A DNA stretch of 64,000 nucleotides, taken from assembly GCF_036711975.1 (NCBI RefSeq), contig NC_091966.1, positions 30,635,501-30,699,500 on the forward strand, read 5' to 3'. The notes below the pieces were generated by a model. The model was not told the DNA's origin and ran no database searches. It saw only the letters and a program-made list of their open reading frames with translations. Both the position numbers and the translations under genes were made by a program. Of this stretch, positions 25,430 through 39,314 are shown piece after piece (within the stretch, counting starts at the first letter, position 1; each line of letters opens with the position of its first letter). The stretch comes from Onthophagus taurus (taxonomy: Eukaryota; Arthropoda; Insecta; Coleoptera; Scarabaeidae).

Positions 25430-28400
25430 GGCTAATATGTGATACTTTAACGCCATGTGATAGGTGTTAAGGAAGTAAGTGCAAATATGTAATATATAAA
25501 GATAGAAGAAATGAAGAACAAATCTATTTTTAATACACATAAAGGTATTTTTTACTTATTATTGTTGATTGTGTGCTTCTGCAGATATAACTAAAGCTTC
25601 TGCATAACTTAAAAATTATCATAAAGCTACGGACAAAATTTGGCAACGCTTTATTTGTTAGAGAACTGAGCAAATGGATTTCAAGAATAACCAAAAAAAA
25701 ATCAAATAAGAAACGACTAATTGTGACTTCGTAACAGCTAGAAACAGCACAACTAAATCAAATTACACTAAAAGCTATATAGCTCTGCAACAAGACCGGT
25801 GAAAAGCAACTCTTGAGGGGAACAAGGAGAAAGGAAGTAAAAAGCAAACACAAAAATCCTGCATGTGTACTTCCAAAAGTACTACAAAGCAAGAGATAGA
25901 GAGAATCTTTAAGTAATAACGTTTGCATAACATTTTAAACCCTTTAATAGATCATAATATCGTAGAGATATAAAAAAATATATAGCCGCACAATTTAATA
26001 TGATAGAAATCGTTTGAGGACTTTTGAAAGATGAGCAATCATCTATGCTGCAAAATCAAATTATAAACGTCAGCATAATTTGTAATTTTCCTCCAGAAAT
26101 AGGGGAGAGATATTTGTGCATAAACTTTTACGATAGATTGGAGAGCTATAAAGGAGCTTACGACTCCAGCTTATGGCTTGGAACACCCTAACTAAACGTT
26201 AGACACAAAAATCATGGTGAACAAATAAGTCATATAAAGGTCTTTTTATAGTATGATTCAACACAAATCTATTAATAAGGGAACAGTTTTCTAGATTTCA
26301 ACTACATGAAATACGTGTAAATGTTCGCTATTCTAGCGATTATACCGTTTATAATATTAAAATAGAAAAATACCAGCTTACAGAGCTCTTATTAAAGTTT
26401 GATTTCTCAGAATTAGATTATTAATACTATTGACCAATTTTGTTTAATTCCGAAATGTTAAAATTGAAACACCTTTCTACAATTTTTTATTGTTATATTC
26501 GTCCCACTCAGGTAATTCGAAAAATATATCAGGAAATCTGCAGTTCAATGTACAGTAAAATAACTAGCACAAAACTCATCGTAATCGACGAATACTTCTT
26601 ACTCGTACTTCTTACTAGTTCAAACCTATTTCCTGTTGCTGCTTTTATTACGGTCATTATCTACCAAACATAAGTAAGGAGCTTATTGGTCAGCAATAAC
26701 CATTAATTTCAGGCCTACAAACTTCTTAAAACTTCACTCATTTTTAGCCCAAACTCTTAATTTTAAGGTCACACCCACAGAACGGGTTATTTTAAATAAA
26801 AGCTTTAATGCCATAATGTCATCTAACAAAACCGCTCTAATGTAAAGCGTTTTCATTTTTCCTTATTTATTGCTTCCACCGTTTTACGAATGTCAGAAGA
26901 GGAGAGTAAATGATACCCACCGAAAGAAATGATCATCAAGATATTGCAGAAATGTAATTGGATTGATGGTGGACCTCCATACTATCATTTATACTATGTA
27001 TGATGGACTAAGTGCCTTGCAGAACACCAGAGACGACGATCCTCCACGATCCGTACATCCAAATCACAACACATTGATTTTATCCGTAAAAAAGTGACAA
27101 ATGAGGAGGACCATCAAATGTGAAGAGTAAATCATCGCATACATGGAGGGGTTATGTTTCATAGGTACGAAGGCATTTAACACCAGATTAAACCGCTGGA
27201 ATTTTATTTCCAGGTCATATACTGTTTAGCTGCTGTTCTGAAGCTTTTTGGATAATTTTTGCAATAGTAGGTAGTATAAGTTGAGAGGTGTCGTAAATCC
27301 AAAATTCTCTTCGATATATATTTATCTGTGAGATGACGCTTGGAATTAAACAATAGAAAAGAAGAAATAAGTAGTATGCTAACATCAAGAAATGTTTGAA
27401 GATACATTAGATAGATTTCAATGTGCAAGATGTCAAACTATACAGGTATCAAAATCCAAGAAGAAGATTGGAATCACAACTGCTCTACACTGTATCTCAA
27501 AAATCTTAAGTCGAAATTTACTATGATGATCAAACTACAAAAAGAGGACTGGAAAGGAGAAATGTTCAAAATTATAGTGGCAAACTTCAGGTTGCAAGAA
27601 CAAGCTGTGCATCACACTGTATAGATACCAAAATGTAAAAAAAGGTCAAAAATCGTAGCTACATTAATCATACATTCACTTCTTTAAAAAACGTTTGAAA
27701 TTATATTGTAAGAATCCAGACCAAACGAAGAAGACTGAAGTTGCATTGGTATTTCATTTGCTGATTTCTAATAATCGAACTAACCGGTTGTCATATTTAT
27801 CTGTGACATACCTATATTAAGCTGTTATATTCAAAGAAAGACTATAGTGCACATCAAAAGAGTGAGATAGAATTGAAATTAATCACATCTTCTAAATAGC
27901 TATCTTTGGTGACGATTTCGTGGATTCTTATAAGATTAAGAAATCGATGGATAGAGGATGAAGTAAACTGAAAAACTATAATGAAGAGTATTAAAAAACC
28001 ACAAGTTGAATTAACGGTTTTATATGCATCATGCAATGTAACAATTTAAAATGCTGAAATCATTAAGCTTCTTCTATTATTTATACCGATTTATTCATGC
28101 TTTTGGTATTATAAATCACTTTGTCGATGTGTTGTCGTTGTTTGGCTTCTAACTTACGTCACAGGGGCTTATTGATTCTTACAACTAATGGCTTTAGTCC
28201 CAGGGCTCTTCCGGTATTAAATCGGAACCCTTGTTGTGAACTTCCCACTAAATAATTACCGAGATCATTTCTTTTGAAACGTTCTCGATTAAGCTGAAGA
28301 TCTTCTCCGAGTCACTACGAATAATGATGTCCTAGTTTTTTGCATAGTAATCTGAAAGTTCCCTTCACATAGTGTAAAGTAATTATTGCATCGAAATCCA

Positions 28401-30470
28401 ACTTTTTAGTGAGACATTGTGATCCCGTGCTGCACTTTGATTCTGTTTTTCTTTGTTCTTGAACTCTTTGCAATTAAAGCAACGAAGTACTTCTTTGTTC
28501 CCGTCGTCCTTATGTCATTGATCATCGCTTTATGGTTGATAAAATGAAGTACTGTAGTGTGAGTGAAGAAGTAAATACCGACGTAAATAATAAGGTAATA
28601 AGCGACACCAAATGAGAAATCTGCGCTTAAAATCAGAAACTTTTGAACTGAGGAAAATGAACTCATTTAAATTCTGGCGGAAAGATTTTCATGAGAATTA
28701 ACCATCCTAAATATTTCCCAAACAAACTTAACTCATTTAATCCACAATAGGTGTTAATTCACTGAAGTACTAAAAATCCAAACAACTAAAACGAAATTAA
28801 CTCATTAACAACAGTGAAGTTGTTCCCATTAATTTGGTAATATTTTGTATCTTGTGATATTAAAAGCACATATTTTATTTCTTGAGTTCTTTCGCAATTC
28901 TAAAGGAAATTGAGAGAATTACGTGTTTATGAATAACTTGGGCAAAATTATAATCTCTCTAAATTTCGTACCTTTTATTTTTCATCTCATGAATTTAAAT
29001 AAGCTCACCCGGGTTACGATGAATTTATAATAAAACTAGTTGTTGAACACGAATCATCGTTTATTTTGAAATTCCAACTGTATAACATGTTCAAAGTTCC
29101 GATTATTTGCAATACAACCTCTAGCTTGCGTACATTAATATTTTTTAAGTTCGTATTTTCAATATGACCATAAAGTGTTGCGATGAATAAACATTATTTG
29201 GAATATAAATCTGCTGTTGCCCACTTTTTATTTTAAAGCCAGTAATTTAAAATAACCCATCTCGAATCTTTCAAGATTGGAAACGAATGTAGAATATTCG
29301 TTTCAACAGTCATCTCAATTCATCATAATTCTAAATAAAAAAACTGATTCAAAATGATTTATAACAACAATTGCTCACCCAATAAAAAATTCGTAATCAA
29401 AAAATTCTTTTTGAAACACAATTCCCTCGCATTCCTCCTCAATCGGTTTTGCGGTTCTTATACAATCGTCATCGTAAACTATTTCATCGTCATAGTCACT
29501 TGTTACAGGAAATAGTTGAGATAAAGCATTCATAAAAAGAGCGCTTAATGAAACAATACGCCGATTGATAAAAAAATTACTAGTAATTAATATTATCGGC
29601 GTGTTATTTGATGTTCTAGTTTCTTATTTTTTCTTTTGAAATTTGATACGGTTATCATTCGAAATTTCTTCACGAATTTGGAAGAAAAAAAAAATTCCTC
29701 AACGTATGAAACACTTCCTTAGCGCTTAATACAGAAGTTATAACGTCACGTCGTTTTTCCTTCTAGAACGATTCGTATACGTTGAGAATTTTAAAACGCA
29801 AGTGGCATTAATTAAAAAGACATTTTTTAATTAAAATAACGTCTTTGTAAATACCGGCTTAAGAAAAAAAAATAAATAGAACTCTAAAACGTTTTATTTA
29901 TTCAGTTGTATTTATTTAGAATCTTTTTTTGTAGACACACATGTTTGTTATAAAATTGTTAACGATAATTACAATTTTTTGCTCCTAATTAAATTAAATA
30001 TTTAGATTGAGAGACGCCAAGCTTTTCTTTCTTAAAACTAAGAAAATCTCAGCGTCATCTTACAAAAACCTACTTCCGAAATGTAAGCGTTGTGTAAACG
30101 GTACACATATGGTATTCGGACGTGTACGTCTCGACATTTATGTTACCTACTGTGCTAGAAACGCCATGTTCAGTGTCAAGAGTAATTTCTACCGAGAATC
30201 GTCTTAGTCTAGATCTAAATTGTTTCCGATATAACGCTTCTAATTTCGCGAGAAATCATTTTATAGAATAGATAAAGGAACGTTAAACCTTTAACTTACT
30301 TTGATGTGAAAATAATTTCTTATTTATCTAATATTTACAGAAAACGTTAAGCTTAAACTGTTTGAAGATCATTTTCGATCGCTCTACTTAGATAGTTTCA
30401 AGTGATCTTTAAGTATTCTTTTTAATCAATTTAGAAAGTTCTTTTTTAATAGCATTATTCTTTACGTTTG
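25430..30470. other. AT-rich intron, nothing recognised
   Basis: No gene is seen. One imperfect hairpin has ACGCCGAT at 29558-29565 and ATCGGCGT at 29595-29602, 29 nt apart. Sequence around 28140-28380 is of more balanced composition and could be an old transposon, but I could not name it. Confidence 0.4.
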
Positions 30471-30479
30471 ACATCTGTT

Positions 30480-33440
30480 CCGACAATACAATTCACAGTT
30501 TTAGACAAATTTAAACAAACTTAGAAGTGTTTCAATGAATTTAGAAATTGTTCACTCATGTTGAAATATCATTCAGCTTATTTATAATATAACATAATTT
30601 AGGTTTTTATTAATAACGAACAAAATTCAGCCGGCTTTGGTGTATTTCTCATGGCTATTTAGCATTCCAAGATTTGTGTGTTTAGACATGTTTAGATAAG
30701 CTTAAGGAAGTTCTCATGCTTTTAGACAATTTTAGCTACTTTTCCAAATGATTCTTTGGTAAATACAAATTTAAGACAAATGTGTCATATTTTTTAACAG
30801 TCGCATTAACCTTAGTAAACAAACGATTGTGATTACGATCCAAGTCTTTCTAAAAATTAAACAATAAGAAACTAATGATAATCAATATAAAATGCAATAC
30901 TAAAAGCAAGCAGTCGGGTAGCATTCGATTATCCAGGTTGTAGATGAAAAATTGAGCTATTGATATTGATATTCCATGACTTGCTCATAAATAATGACCT
31001 TCAATAATACATTCAAATCTACTGGAAAACTTGAAGTATTTCTGAATTTTTTATTTAGGAGTGATAAGGTCTACGCAGAAATTTAAGATATGACTCTAAG
31101 AAAATCTGAAATATCCCAGAAATCTTTAGAAAATCTACTCAAGTCAACACAAGAGAATGTCTGGATAACGTTAAAAACACTTAGAAATAATAGAGTTCAC
31201 TAAAAATGTTTTATAACCGTAGAAATTCCACGAGGTAATAAAATATACTCTAGAAATCCCTGGAATTATAGAGTACCTCTATAAAGTAGAGGTTATTCTC
31301 TGTAAAATCATCATGATTATAACTTTTTGTGCAACCAAACAGCGCAATCGTGCTTTTTCTAAATGAGTACGAAAAGACCCAAGCAACGCGATAACAATGA
31401 AATAAAAATTTTTATTTTGTAATATATTATTGCACTATTATAGTATTATTGTATCTATTGTAAAATGTATTATTTACACGACTGCGACAGTCGGTGACGC
31501 ACCGTCAGTTATCTACAATGCTCGAAATTACCTGGGTTTTCTCGTCATAAAATCTGAACAACGCTGCGCTTTGAGTTCCAATCAAATGATTAAACTTTAT
31601 CTGGCAGATATCCCCATAGGAAAAAATCGAGCGGAGTTAAATGAGGTGATCTCAATGACGAGAACTAGAAATGATAGACTTTGTACGAAGTTAAAACTAA
31701 TGCAGCCTTGATGAGAAAATTTATCAAGTCAGAATAGAGATTTGATGCAGGTTTTGAAGAATTAATGTAATACAGAAGGACTGTATGGTGATTTTACGAA
31801 GCCCTGAAGGGATTTGTATAGATGCAGTTTTGATGCAGACCTCATATAGAAGTAGTACAGGCCTGACTGATAGAAGTAAGGTGAACACTTGATGCAGAAA
31901 CAATGTAGTTATACAGATTGGCGATTTCATGGTTAATAAATAGACCTATTCATTGACTTTAATTTAAGTATGGATTTAGAATGCACAGACAGAAAAACAC
32001 ACGCATACCTATTTTGATGTCTCTTAATGCGTCTAACTCTTAACTATAAAGTTGCCGAATCTGTACATGAAGTTATCGCAACGTAGATTTGATGCAGGCA
32101 TTACAGAGATATAGAAACAAGGCATAGTAGTGATTTAATGCAGAATTCAAAGATTTGATGTGGACTTAATAAGGACTCTGTGGAATTTTTATGCAACCTT
32201 GGATGTGCAGGTCAGAAATGTGATGCAGATACATCATCTTAATAAAAACTTGACTTATTAGAAATAAAGTGAAAACTTGATACAAAGACGATGTACCCTT
32301 TATATGTATATATAGTCTAAAAACACGACTTTCTATTAACTTGATGTTAACATGTAAAGTAAATATGATGAAAGCATAATCTACACTTCTAGATAATGCT
32401 TTGAAACAAATCAGGCAGATATTTGACGGCTTACTGGTGCAAACTTGATATAGATTTGTGCAGCCATAATTCAGAGTTGAAGTAAGCATGAAGATTAACT
32501 ATTAAGGAAGAAATACTATCAAGTAAATGTTGACTTCAAAAACGTGATGCAGATTTAATAAAGATGTATGAAAATTGTATGATATTTTGAAGGAGTACAC
32601 ATGTCTTGATAAAAAGTTCAGTCTTAATGGAGACTTGACTTTGTACAACTTGAGTTGACAGAAACATGGTAAAAAAAGCTGATGTAGAACATGTGTAAAT
32701 TGTATACAGAGTTGTTTTGATATAAACTTTGTGGATTGTAGGTTTACTGTATGTAGAGTTGGTCTGATCTTAAATATATCGTAAGTTTTTTCTAAATAAC
32801 TTCTTGACACTTAGGAATTATGTAGGTATTAATAGAATTCCTTATATGTTCCTCAATCCGATTAGATAACACTGAAAATGTCAAGAAATCCTAGTATATA
32901 ATCGAAAAACATTACCAAATGTTTGGATAGATTTTGAAAGGTTTTTGAAAAATATTCGTGTGTCCTCTGAAAAGCGTTAGAAATATTAGTCTTCCCAAGA
33001 AGAAATCCCAAGAAGTTATTAAAAATTATGGATATCAATATAGATATCAAGTTCACATTCAAACAACTTTCGGAAAATGTAGTAAATGTTATATTTCATG
33101 GAAGCGTTTATTGTTTTAGACAATTTTTACTCATTTCCAAACAGATGCGAAGCTGATCTTTGTGAACTTTTAAACAGTTTTACACTCTATACAAATTTAA
33201 AAAATTTTACAACATTTTTTAAAAAGATTTAGACAATTTTGGATATTTGAGTAGTTATTTTAGCGATTTTATATAATTTCAAATTATTTTGGAATCGATT
33301 TCATCTGATTTTGTAGTAGTTCTAAAATTTTCTGACAACATAAGACAGAATTTTAAGTTAGTCGATTTCTAATTCTTGTAAACAGTTTCAATATAATTGT
33401 TGACAATTTTACCCAATTATCTTGTTTAATGTATATTTCC
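30480..33440 (+). repeat. diffuse repetitive words, TTTTAGACAATTTT-like
   Basis: The words TTTTAGACAA and TTTAGACAT/A recur (for example about 30500, 30685, 30722, 33114 and 33226) among TTTAGAAA-type fragments, giving a strand-biased vocabulary that is the reverse complement of that at 14.4-15.7 kb. No fixed period was found. It encloses the GATGCAG-rich block described separately. Confidence 0.35.
31690..32560 (+). repeat. GATGCAG-rich diverged tandem repeat
   Basis: GATGCAG recurs at 31744, 31821, 31832, 31891, 32092, 32222 and 32546, and AATGCAG at 31699 and 32138. A longer similarity pairs TAGAAGTAAGGTGAACACTT near 31871 with TAGAAATAAAGTGAAAACTT near 32260, suggesting a unit of about 390 bp. 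The minus strand of this block yields several 100-codon ORFs rich in His, Leu, Ser and Ile that I treat as by-products. Confidence 0.5.
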
Positions 33441-33449
33441 TGTGTTTAC

Positions 33450-36160
33450 AAACGTGCCTAAAGTGTAACAATGCATAAGATAAACGTACTTTTAGATTAA
33501 ATGATGTTTGCATTGAGTAAGTTTTAATTTTGTTGGTTGCGGCTTATGTTTCTTATCTATAGTTTCGTGGTGTTTCCTGAATGACTAAATAAGAATTTTA
33601 TCAATGACTAACGCAGTTGCAATCTATTTATGTCTAGTCTGTTTCTCTCTCAAAAATTATTTCAAAGAGATGAAAGAATTTTAAACCCCCCTTCTCTTTT
33701 AATATTTTTAATTGTCACCCACTTAACTCGTTTTATTAACGTTTCCATTTATCGCGGTAATAATACGAGATACGACGTCGACACAATAAGAACAGACAGA
33801 CATTTCCTGTTCACTTAGAGAGCTTTTGGTACGATGCTGTCCCATCTAATGAATTATTGCTGTAACAGCAGTCATTGGAATATATAAAGGGCAAAGTGAA
33901 TGTTCTTAAATTACGATTACATCCCCACAGACACTTTTTTACACGATTATATTTGGCTCAATGTAGCTGGTTTGTTCTTGTATTGATTGCGAGAAGTTGG
34001 GAGGAGAAAAGATTGGAATCCACCGCGCGGCATCTGGCATCATCTGGGTCTATTTCGGAACTGCTCCCCCGCGATGTCAATTTTAGAACTCTTCAACTTT
34101 CTGCCGGTTGCTCCCACGCGTAGAAGTCTCGACGCTTAGTTTCTCAAGTTCATTAGCAAATTGTGCAGTTAACCTTGTCTGGGTTCGTTGATCTAAAACG
34201 CACGCCCAAGTATACACATTCATTCGTCTGTTTTTCGATGATACGTTGTTAATCAAAACGTGTTTCTCCCCTTTTCTTTTTGAAATTTTTTCGATCTTTA
34301 TGCAAATCCGATCCAATAACAACAACACCGTCTAAGTAACTGGCACAGACTGTACAGAAAATCAAAACATCGTTAATTTTAACTTCCTGTTTTAAATAAA
34401 TAACTCTAATGAATCCAAAATACACAAAAACACGCAAAGAAATTCTTCGTATATTACAAGCATTGTAAATCTTCTTTACTGTTCGTAATCTTGATGGTTC
34501 TCTAACCCAGAGTCATGGTGCGTCACTAATCGTGAGAAAAAGCAGCTCCCAGACACAACTACAATGGTATATGTAGAGTGCAATTAATGGAAATAAGACA
34601 TTCAAGTAGACGAAAGGAAATGATATGCAAAAAGTATTTACATAAAAAATGCTAAATTCAAAATAATTTGTTAAATAAAATTAATCATTGTAAACTGAGT
34701 TGAAATTATCAATGGGAATATAATACAGCAAATACAAACTTATTTCTTGATTTCTGTTGGAGAGAAATACAAGGTTATAAAAGTTCTCGAATTACTTCTT
34801 TCTTACCCAGACACGTCTACGGTTGCTGGTACGCATTAATTTTTCAGATTGAGATGGGTTCCAAGTAAGTAGAAAAATATATCTTCAACGTCCATAAACA
34901 TAATTCATATAAATATATCAAAGCAATCTGAAGTAGTGGAGACTCGGGATACTATTTTTATAACCGACTACTTTTTATCTTTTTCCTGTTTCTTTTTTTA
35001 ACCGTCCCGCTCAGAGTATAACAAGTGGTAAATCCGATATAAAAATTGTATCGAGTTAAAAGTGGGCAAGAAAAGCTTGAATAATTCAAACTTGAATGAA
35101 AAGATTTGTAAGTACAAAGAATATTATTCAAAAAAAAGGGAGACCCGTATAATATCATCATCATGCGGGTTGATTATCATAATAAAAGGGATAAAAGTGT
35201 CATGGAATATTATATAGATTAACGGATTATTATTCATATTATTATTATAAAAAACGAAACTGATATAATAATAAAGGTGTAAAACAACTCCTAACCTTGT
35301 AGATGATATTAAAAGTAGATAAGAATTTAAAATCGTGTGATCAAATGAGTAAGATTGAAATTAATCAACCCTGCATAAATAATTTATGGAATGTGTGTGT
35401 TTAATTTTTTTAATTTTTTGAAAATAAAAATATTTTCCAAAAAGGAAGTAGACGATAAATAAATTTCCAAACAATGTTTATTGATCAAATATACACAATT
35501 TTTGAAGGTACACACCAGTATCGGTATTTACTCGAATTTGGTGTCAACATAGCGTCGTTTAATAAATTAACGTTCTGGTGGCCACATAAATCACGAACTT
35601 GATGTAACTATTTTATATTTATAGAATTTATTTACACAAACATATTTTTTTGATGAAAATAAATTATTATTTATAGAAATATTAAAAACAGATGTATTCC
35701 GTTGATATTTAATTATTTGTATCATTAAAATAAATTGTTCCTAATCTATAAAGAAATTACAACTACAGTTCCTTTTGGATATAGATCTAGCTCTGTAAAC
35801 ATTCTATTTTAAATGAACAATAAATTCAATGGGATCTTGTAAATTACGTTAGGTTGGATTGGAAGATCGTAATCACAGTTCCGTTTTCTATGCGAGCGTG
35901 AGTGTCGTACAAATCTTAATTTGTTTGTATTACATCTGCTTGTTCTAATATGTTACAACTATGACATGAAAAACAAACACATCAAAACAAAAATATGTTA
36001 CTGTTTCAATTGAACTTAATGTTTATATTCTAACAAATAAAAAATATATTTGAAGTATGGAGATTTAGGATTTGTTATTGAACCGAAAGATTATGATCCC
36101 CAAAATAACTCAAAAACTAATACTCCTAGAGAAGTAGAATATACATACATTTTTTTAGTA
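33450..36160. other. AT-rich intron with one GC-rich patch
   Basis: No gene was found. A GC-rich patch at about 33990-34140 (CCACCGCGCGGCATC, CTGCCGGTTGCTCCCACGCG) stands out from its surroundings and is a weak candidate regulatory element. Confidence 0.35.
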
Positions 36161-36169
36161 ATGAATCAC

Positions 36170-36480
36170 AATACCATAATTTATAATCAATTCATACCAA
36201 GCTAGATCCATCTTGTAGGTATATAGCAAACCTGGAAAAGTACGATATGTACCAAAATTGCTCATGATAAACTAAAACAATATAATTTATAACCAATTCA
36301 TATCATACTAAGTCCATCTTCTATACACAAAGCCAAAGTCGTCAAAATCAAACAATCTATGATACTGAAATGTATTGTAAATCAAAAACTAAATCAACTA
36401 AAGTAATACGGCGTGATCCAAAATTGTTCATGATGAACCAAAAACATAAGATTTATAACTAAATCATATCAACCTAGGAA
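36170..36480 (+). repeat. diverged satellite-like array, possibly family B
   Basis: ATAATTTATAATCAATTCAT near 36176, ATAATTTATAACCAATTCAT near 36280 and AGATTTATAACTAAATCAT near 36448 are successive versions of one block. The first two are followed by a TCCATCTT block. AAATTG(C/T)TCATGAT precedes copies two and three. Spacing is about 104 and 167 bp. The interior TCTTCTATACACAAAGCCAA loosely resembles the GATCTGATACAAAACACAAA block at 14071. Confidence 0.55.
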
Positions 36481-36599
36481 ACAAAGCGAGACAAAGCCAG
36501 TTTCAAAACTCCTAAGCTCAAAAGCCATGAATTTTAACTTAAAAACTAGCAAACCATATTGACATATTTGAGAGAAAACATTTAAGGAGAATTTTAGTG

Positions 36600-36890
36600 T
36601 ATTATGGATTATACCACCACCTCAAGGAACCAGAGATATTCAATTACATCAAATCTAGAGACTACAATGGCCAGGTCATCTTTCGAGGATGAACGACGAA
36701 AGACTCCATAGAATATTAATAAACAGAAAAATGCAAGAAACTTGAAAGAGACCGAAAAAACGGCTACCAAAAAAATTGGACTTGCCGGTTGATATTGATA
36801 TTGTGTATGGAGGTAAAAACTGAAGGAAGCCAGGATTTGACAGCGAACTGCAGCACCATGGTAGAGAGAGAAGCTCAAAAGCGCTGGAAA
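36600..36890 (+). mobile_element. degenerate non-LTR retrotransposon, 3' ORF2 fragment
   Basis: Fragmented frames read YIKSRDYNGQVIFRG, then a basic GRPRKRW-type segment (RDRKNGYQKNW), then KTEGSQDLTANCSTM. Order and content match the C-terminal zinc-knuckle and basic tail of LINE reverse-transcriptase ORFs, similar in style to the fragment at 3.8-4.3 kb. Multiple stops and frameshifts. Confidence 0.6.
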
Positions 36891-36899
36891 GAGTGTTAA

Positions 36900-39280
36900 T
36901 TTACAGACGATGTAGTTTAGTTCCAGTTGATTTCGAAAGTTGAGGCAGCTTTGGAAAAGGTTATGTTTGTAACAATATCTGGAGAATCAATTAATATTGA
37001 TTAAATCAATATTGCAAAAATGCCATTGATCATGCAAGTCGCTTGATAATCCAAAACCATCATGGTGCTGTTCAAGAAAAATTAAAATCATGTTAAAATC
37101 AATCAGGAATATTGTATAAGTTGTCTAAAAGATTTTACAACAATTAGAATCGTGCAAAATAGCTTGAATGTTTGAAAACTCGACCTAAAATCGATCAGAA
37201 CCATCCAACAATTTTTGGAATCACTTAAAGTTGATTAAATCAAAATTGCAAAAATGCGATTAAGCACGCAAGTCTTGTAAAGCAAGCTTGATTTATCCAA
37301 AATCATCATGATGTTCAAAATTTAGGGACCAATATGTTTGGTTTCATATTTCATACAGATGCCATTATCAGTATAAGTCTACCAATCTCGGAGAATTCCT
37401 AAAGTCCATCTCCGACTTTCGTATTGAATCTAGGAACTATCAAATAGCTACCTAATGAACCGCATCAGTGTGCTAAATCATTAAATACGAAAACAAGAAT
37501 TAGACCCAAGAAGACAAGCTTGTAATAAAACCGAAATATTCGAAGTTGGACGATTTTGTTTCCGAACGATGATAAATTCCACAGAATTCAACAAAAACGA
37601 AAAGACTTTGAAGTTACTTGCTGATATTTGTGCAAGAAGTCAGTATATGCAAGTATTGTGTAAACAACGTTTATCCAGGTGATTTCCACACCCATATTAA
37701 ACCAAAAGCAAAATCTACTCCAGCAAGTTATCGAATTATAACTTGACTTTTGGACTGTAGCTCAACATGTCGACGTTTGGCAAGTTTCTGCCATTCGAAG
37801 ACTGCGAAAAATCACCAAACCTAGACACACTCCCTAACAAACCACCTTAAACCTGGCCCTTTTATCTGCTAACCTTGCACATTCCATACCCATTCAACAA
37901 TCCTTCCACGACACTCTATATCCACTCTTCTTTTTCTCATCTTTCTAACCATTGCTTGCATTAGAAAAGTTCTCTTAAGAAATATTTTTAAAATATCATT
38001 CAAAATCTCAATCATTCAACCGGAATGAACTTATGCCTATGACAGAGTTCGGGTAGATAGGCGTGGTCTTTTATTCTAGCTTATTATTGATCTAGCTTAC
38101 TACGTTAGATTATATCAGAATACAACCGCTTTCTCACCTGGACACATAAATAATTATTTAACGTGTTTATTATAGCAATTAATTATCTCTGACAGCATAC
38201 ATTATCTTATTTATAAAAGGAAGTATTTTCATTCTAATTTGATGCCTAAGTTACACAAGAAATAATCTCAAAAAATACATTTCAGTAAGCCAACGTTTTG
38301 TGAACATCTGGAACTAAGACTAATTAAATTTGCATCAATTTTTAATGTCCCTCAAGAAGGTGCATTAGATATCGATAGGTGATAACCTGAACGAAATGTA
38401 TCTAAATCAGTAGTAATTTCAGTATAAAACATCGAATCCATTACAATTGCAAGAGAACCCTCAAAATAACATCATTATTAATCCTTGAAGCATCCGTGTA
38501 TAGAACGTACATTTCTCCACAGCAGAATAAAAGTTCAAGTATTATTTCTGTGGTAAAGAAATTGATAAAGCTAGGTTTTTTTAGGATGGTGTATATACAG
38601 GTCACTTCCAAATTTGAATATAATGCAACGCATTTGCTGGTTGACTATGAAGAATCTATGATAGTACAAGTATTTGCTTATTAATTTAAAATGAAAAAGC
38701 TGACTGGATTTGAAACAAGCTTCAATTGAATGATATGTTCCGAATAAAACTGAAAACTAAATGTTTTTGAATTCCAAAGGCTATAATTATATCAAAAGTT
38801 AATCTAAGCTATTAACACAAATAAGGTCTTATAAGATCACCATAAACAATCAAATTTCAGCAAAACAGTTTTAATTTAATTTAGCCCAGTTAATTCGTTG
38901 CCTAAATTGCTTGGCCAGTCGTTATCGTTGAATTCAAATACTAAATAGTAAAAACCCATAACATCAAAAGAGTTCATCAAAACCAATTTTTCTAGTCTTA
39001 ATGCACAAAAAATATCGTTACATACATTATGTAACGGATGTGACAAATTAAAATCTACATTTTACAGAATAATTTGATGTTATCTAATAATCTAAGGTTA
39101 CATTATACGGTATAGTCCACTCCTAACTTATCAGGATAATTACTGTTATATTACTCTATAAAACTTGTAATAATTAATTTTTTGCATAGTTATCGTACTG
39201 GGCGTGGCAGCTAAGCTCATTGTGTTTACCAGATCTACATAATAATCGTAATGGCAAAAAAAATTTATTCAATTGACATT
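36900..39280. other. AT-rich intron, nothing recognised
   Basis: The first 450 bp repeat short words (TGATTAAATCAA near 37000 and 37215, TTGCAAAAATGCNATT twice, CCAAAA(C/T)CATCATG twice), suggesting a two-copy diverged repeat of about 230 bp at 36985-37320. Nothing further was recognised. Confidence 0.4.
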
Positions 39281-39285
39281 GTGAC

Positions 39286-39314
39286 CTGATGATGTACAAA
39301 CATCGAAACTGGTA
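39286..39314 (+). ncRNA. hammerhead-like motif (Penelope-type minimal form), candidate
   Basis: CTGATGA (39286-39292, exact hammerhead box) is followed by a short TGTACAAACATC segment, GAAAC at 39305-39309 and TGGTA at 39310-39314. GATG (291-294) can pair with CATC (301-304), which would draw two core residues into the stem. The layout matches the element at 16571-16603, and both are followed by GAAAAA/GAAATA. Stem I is weak. Activity is unproven. Confidence 0.4.

Noticed and set aside
31430-31711. 93-codon plus-strand ORF next to the GATGCAG repeat
   Set aside because: No recognisable domain and no supporting splice or promoter signals; likely chance.
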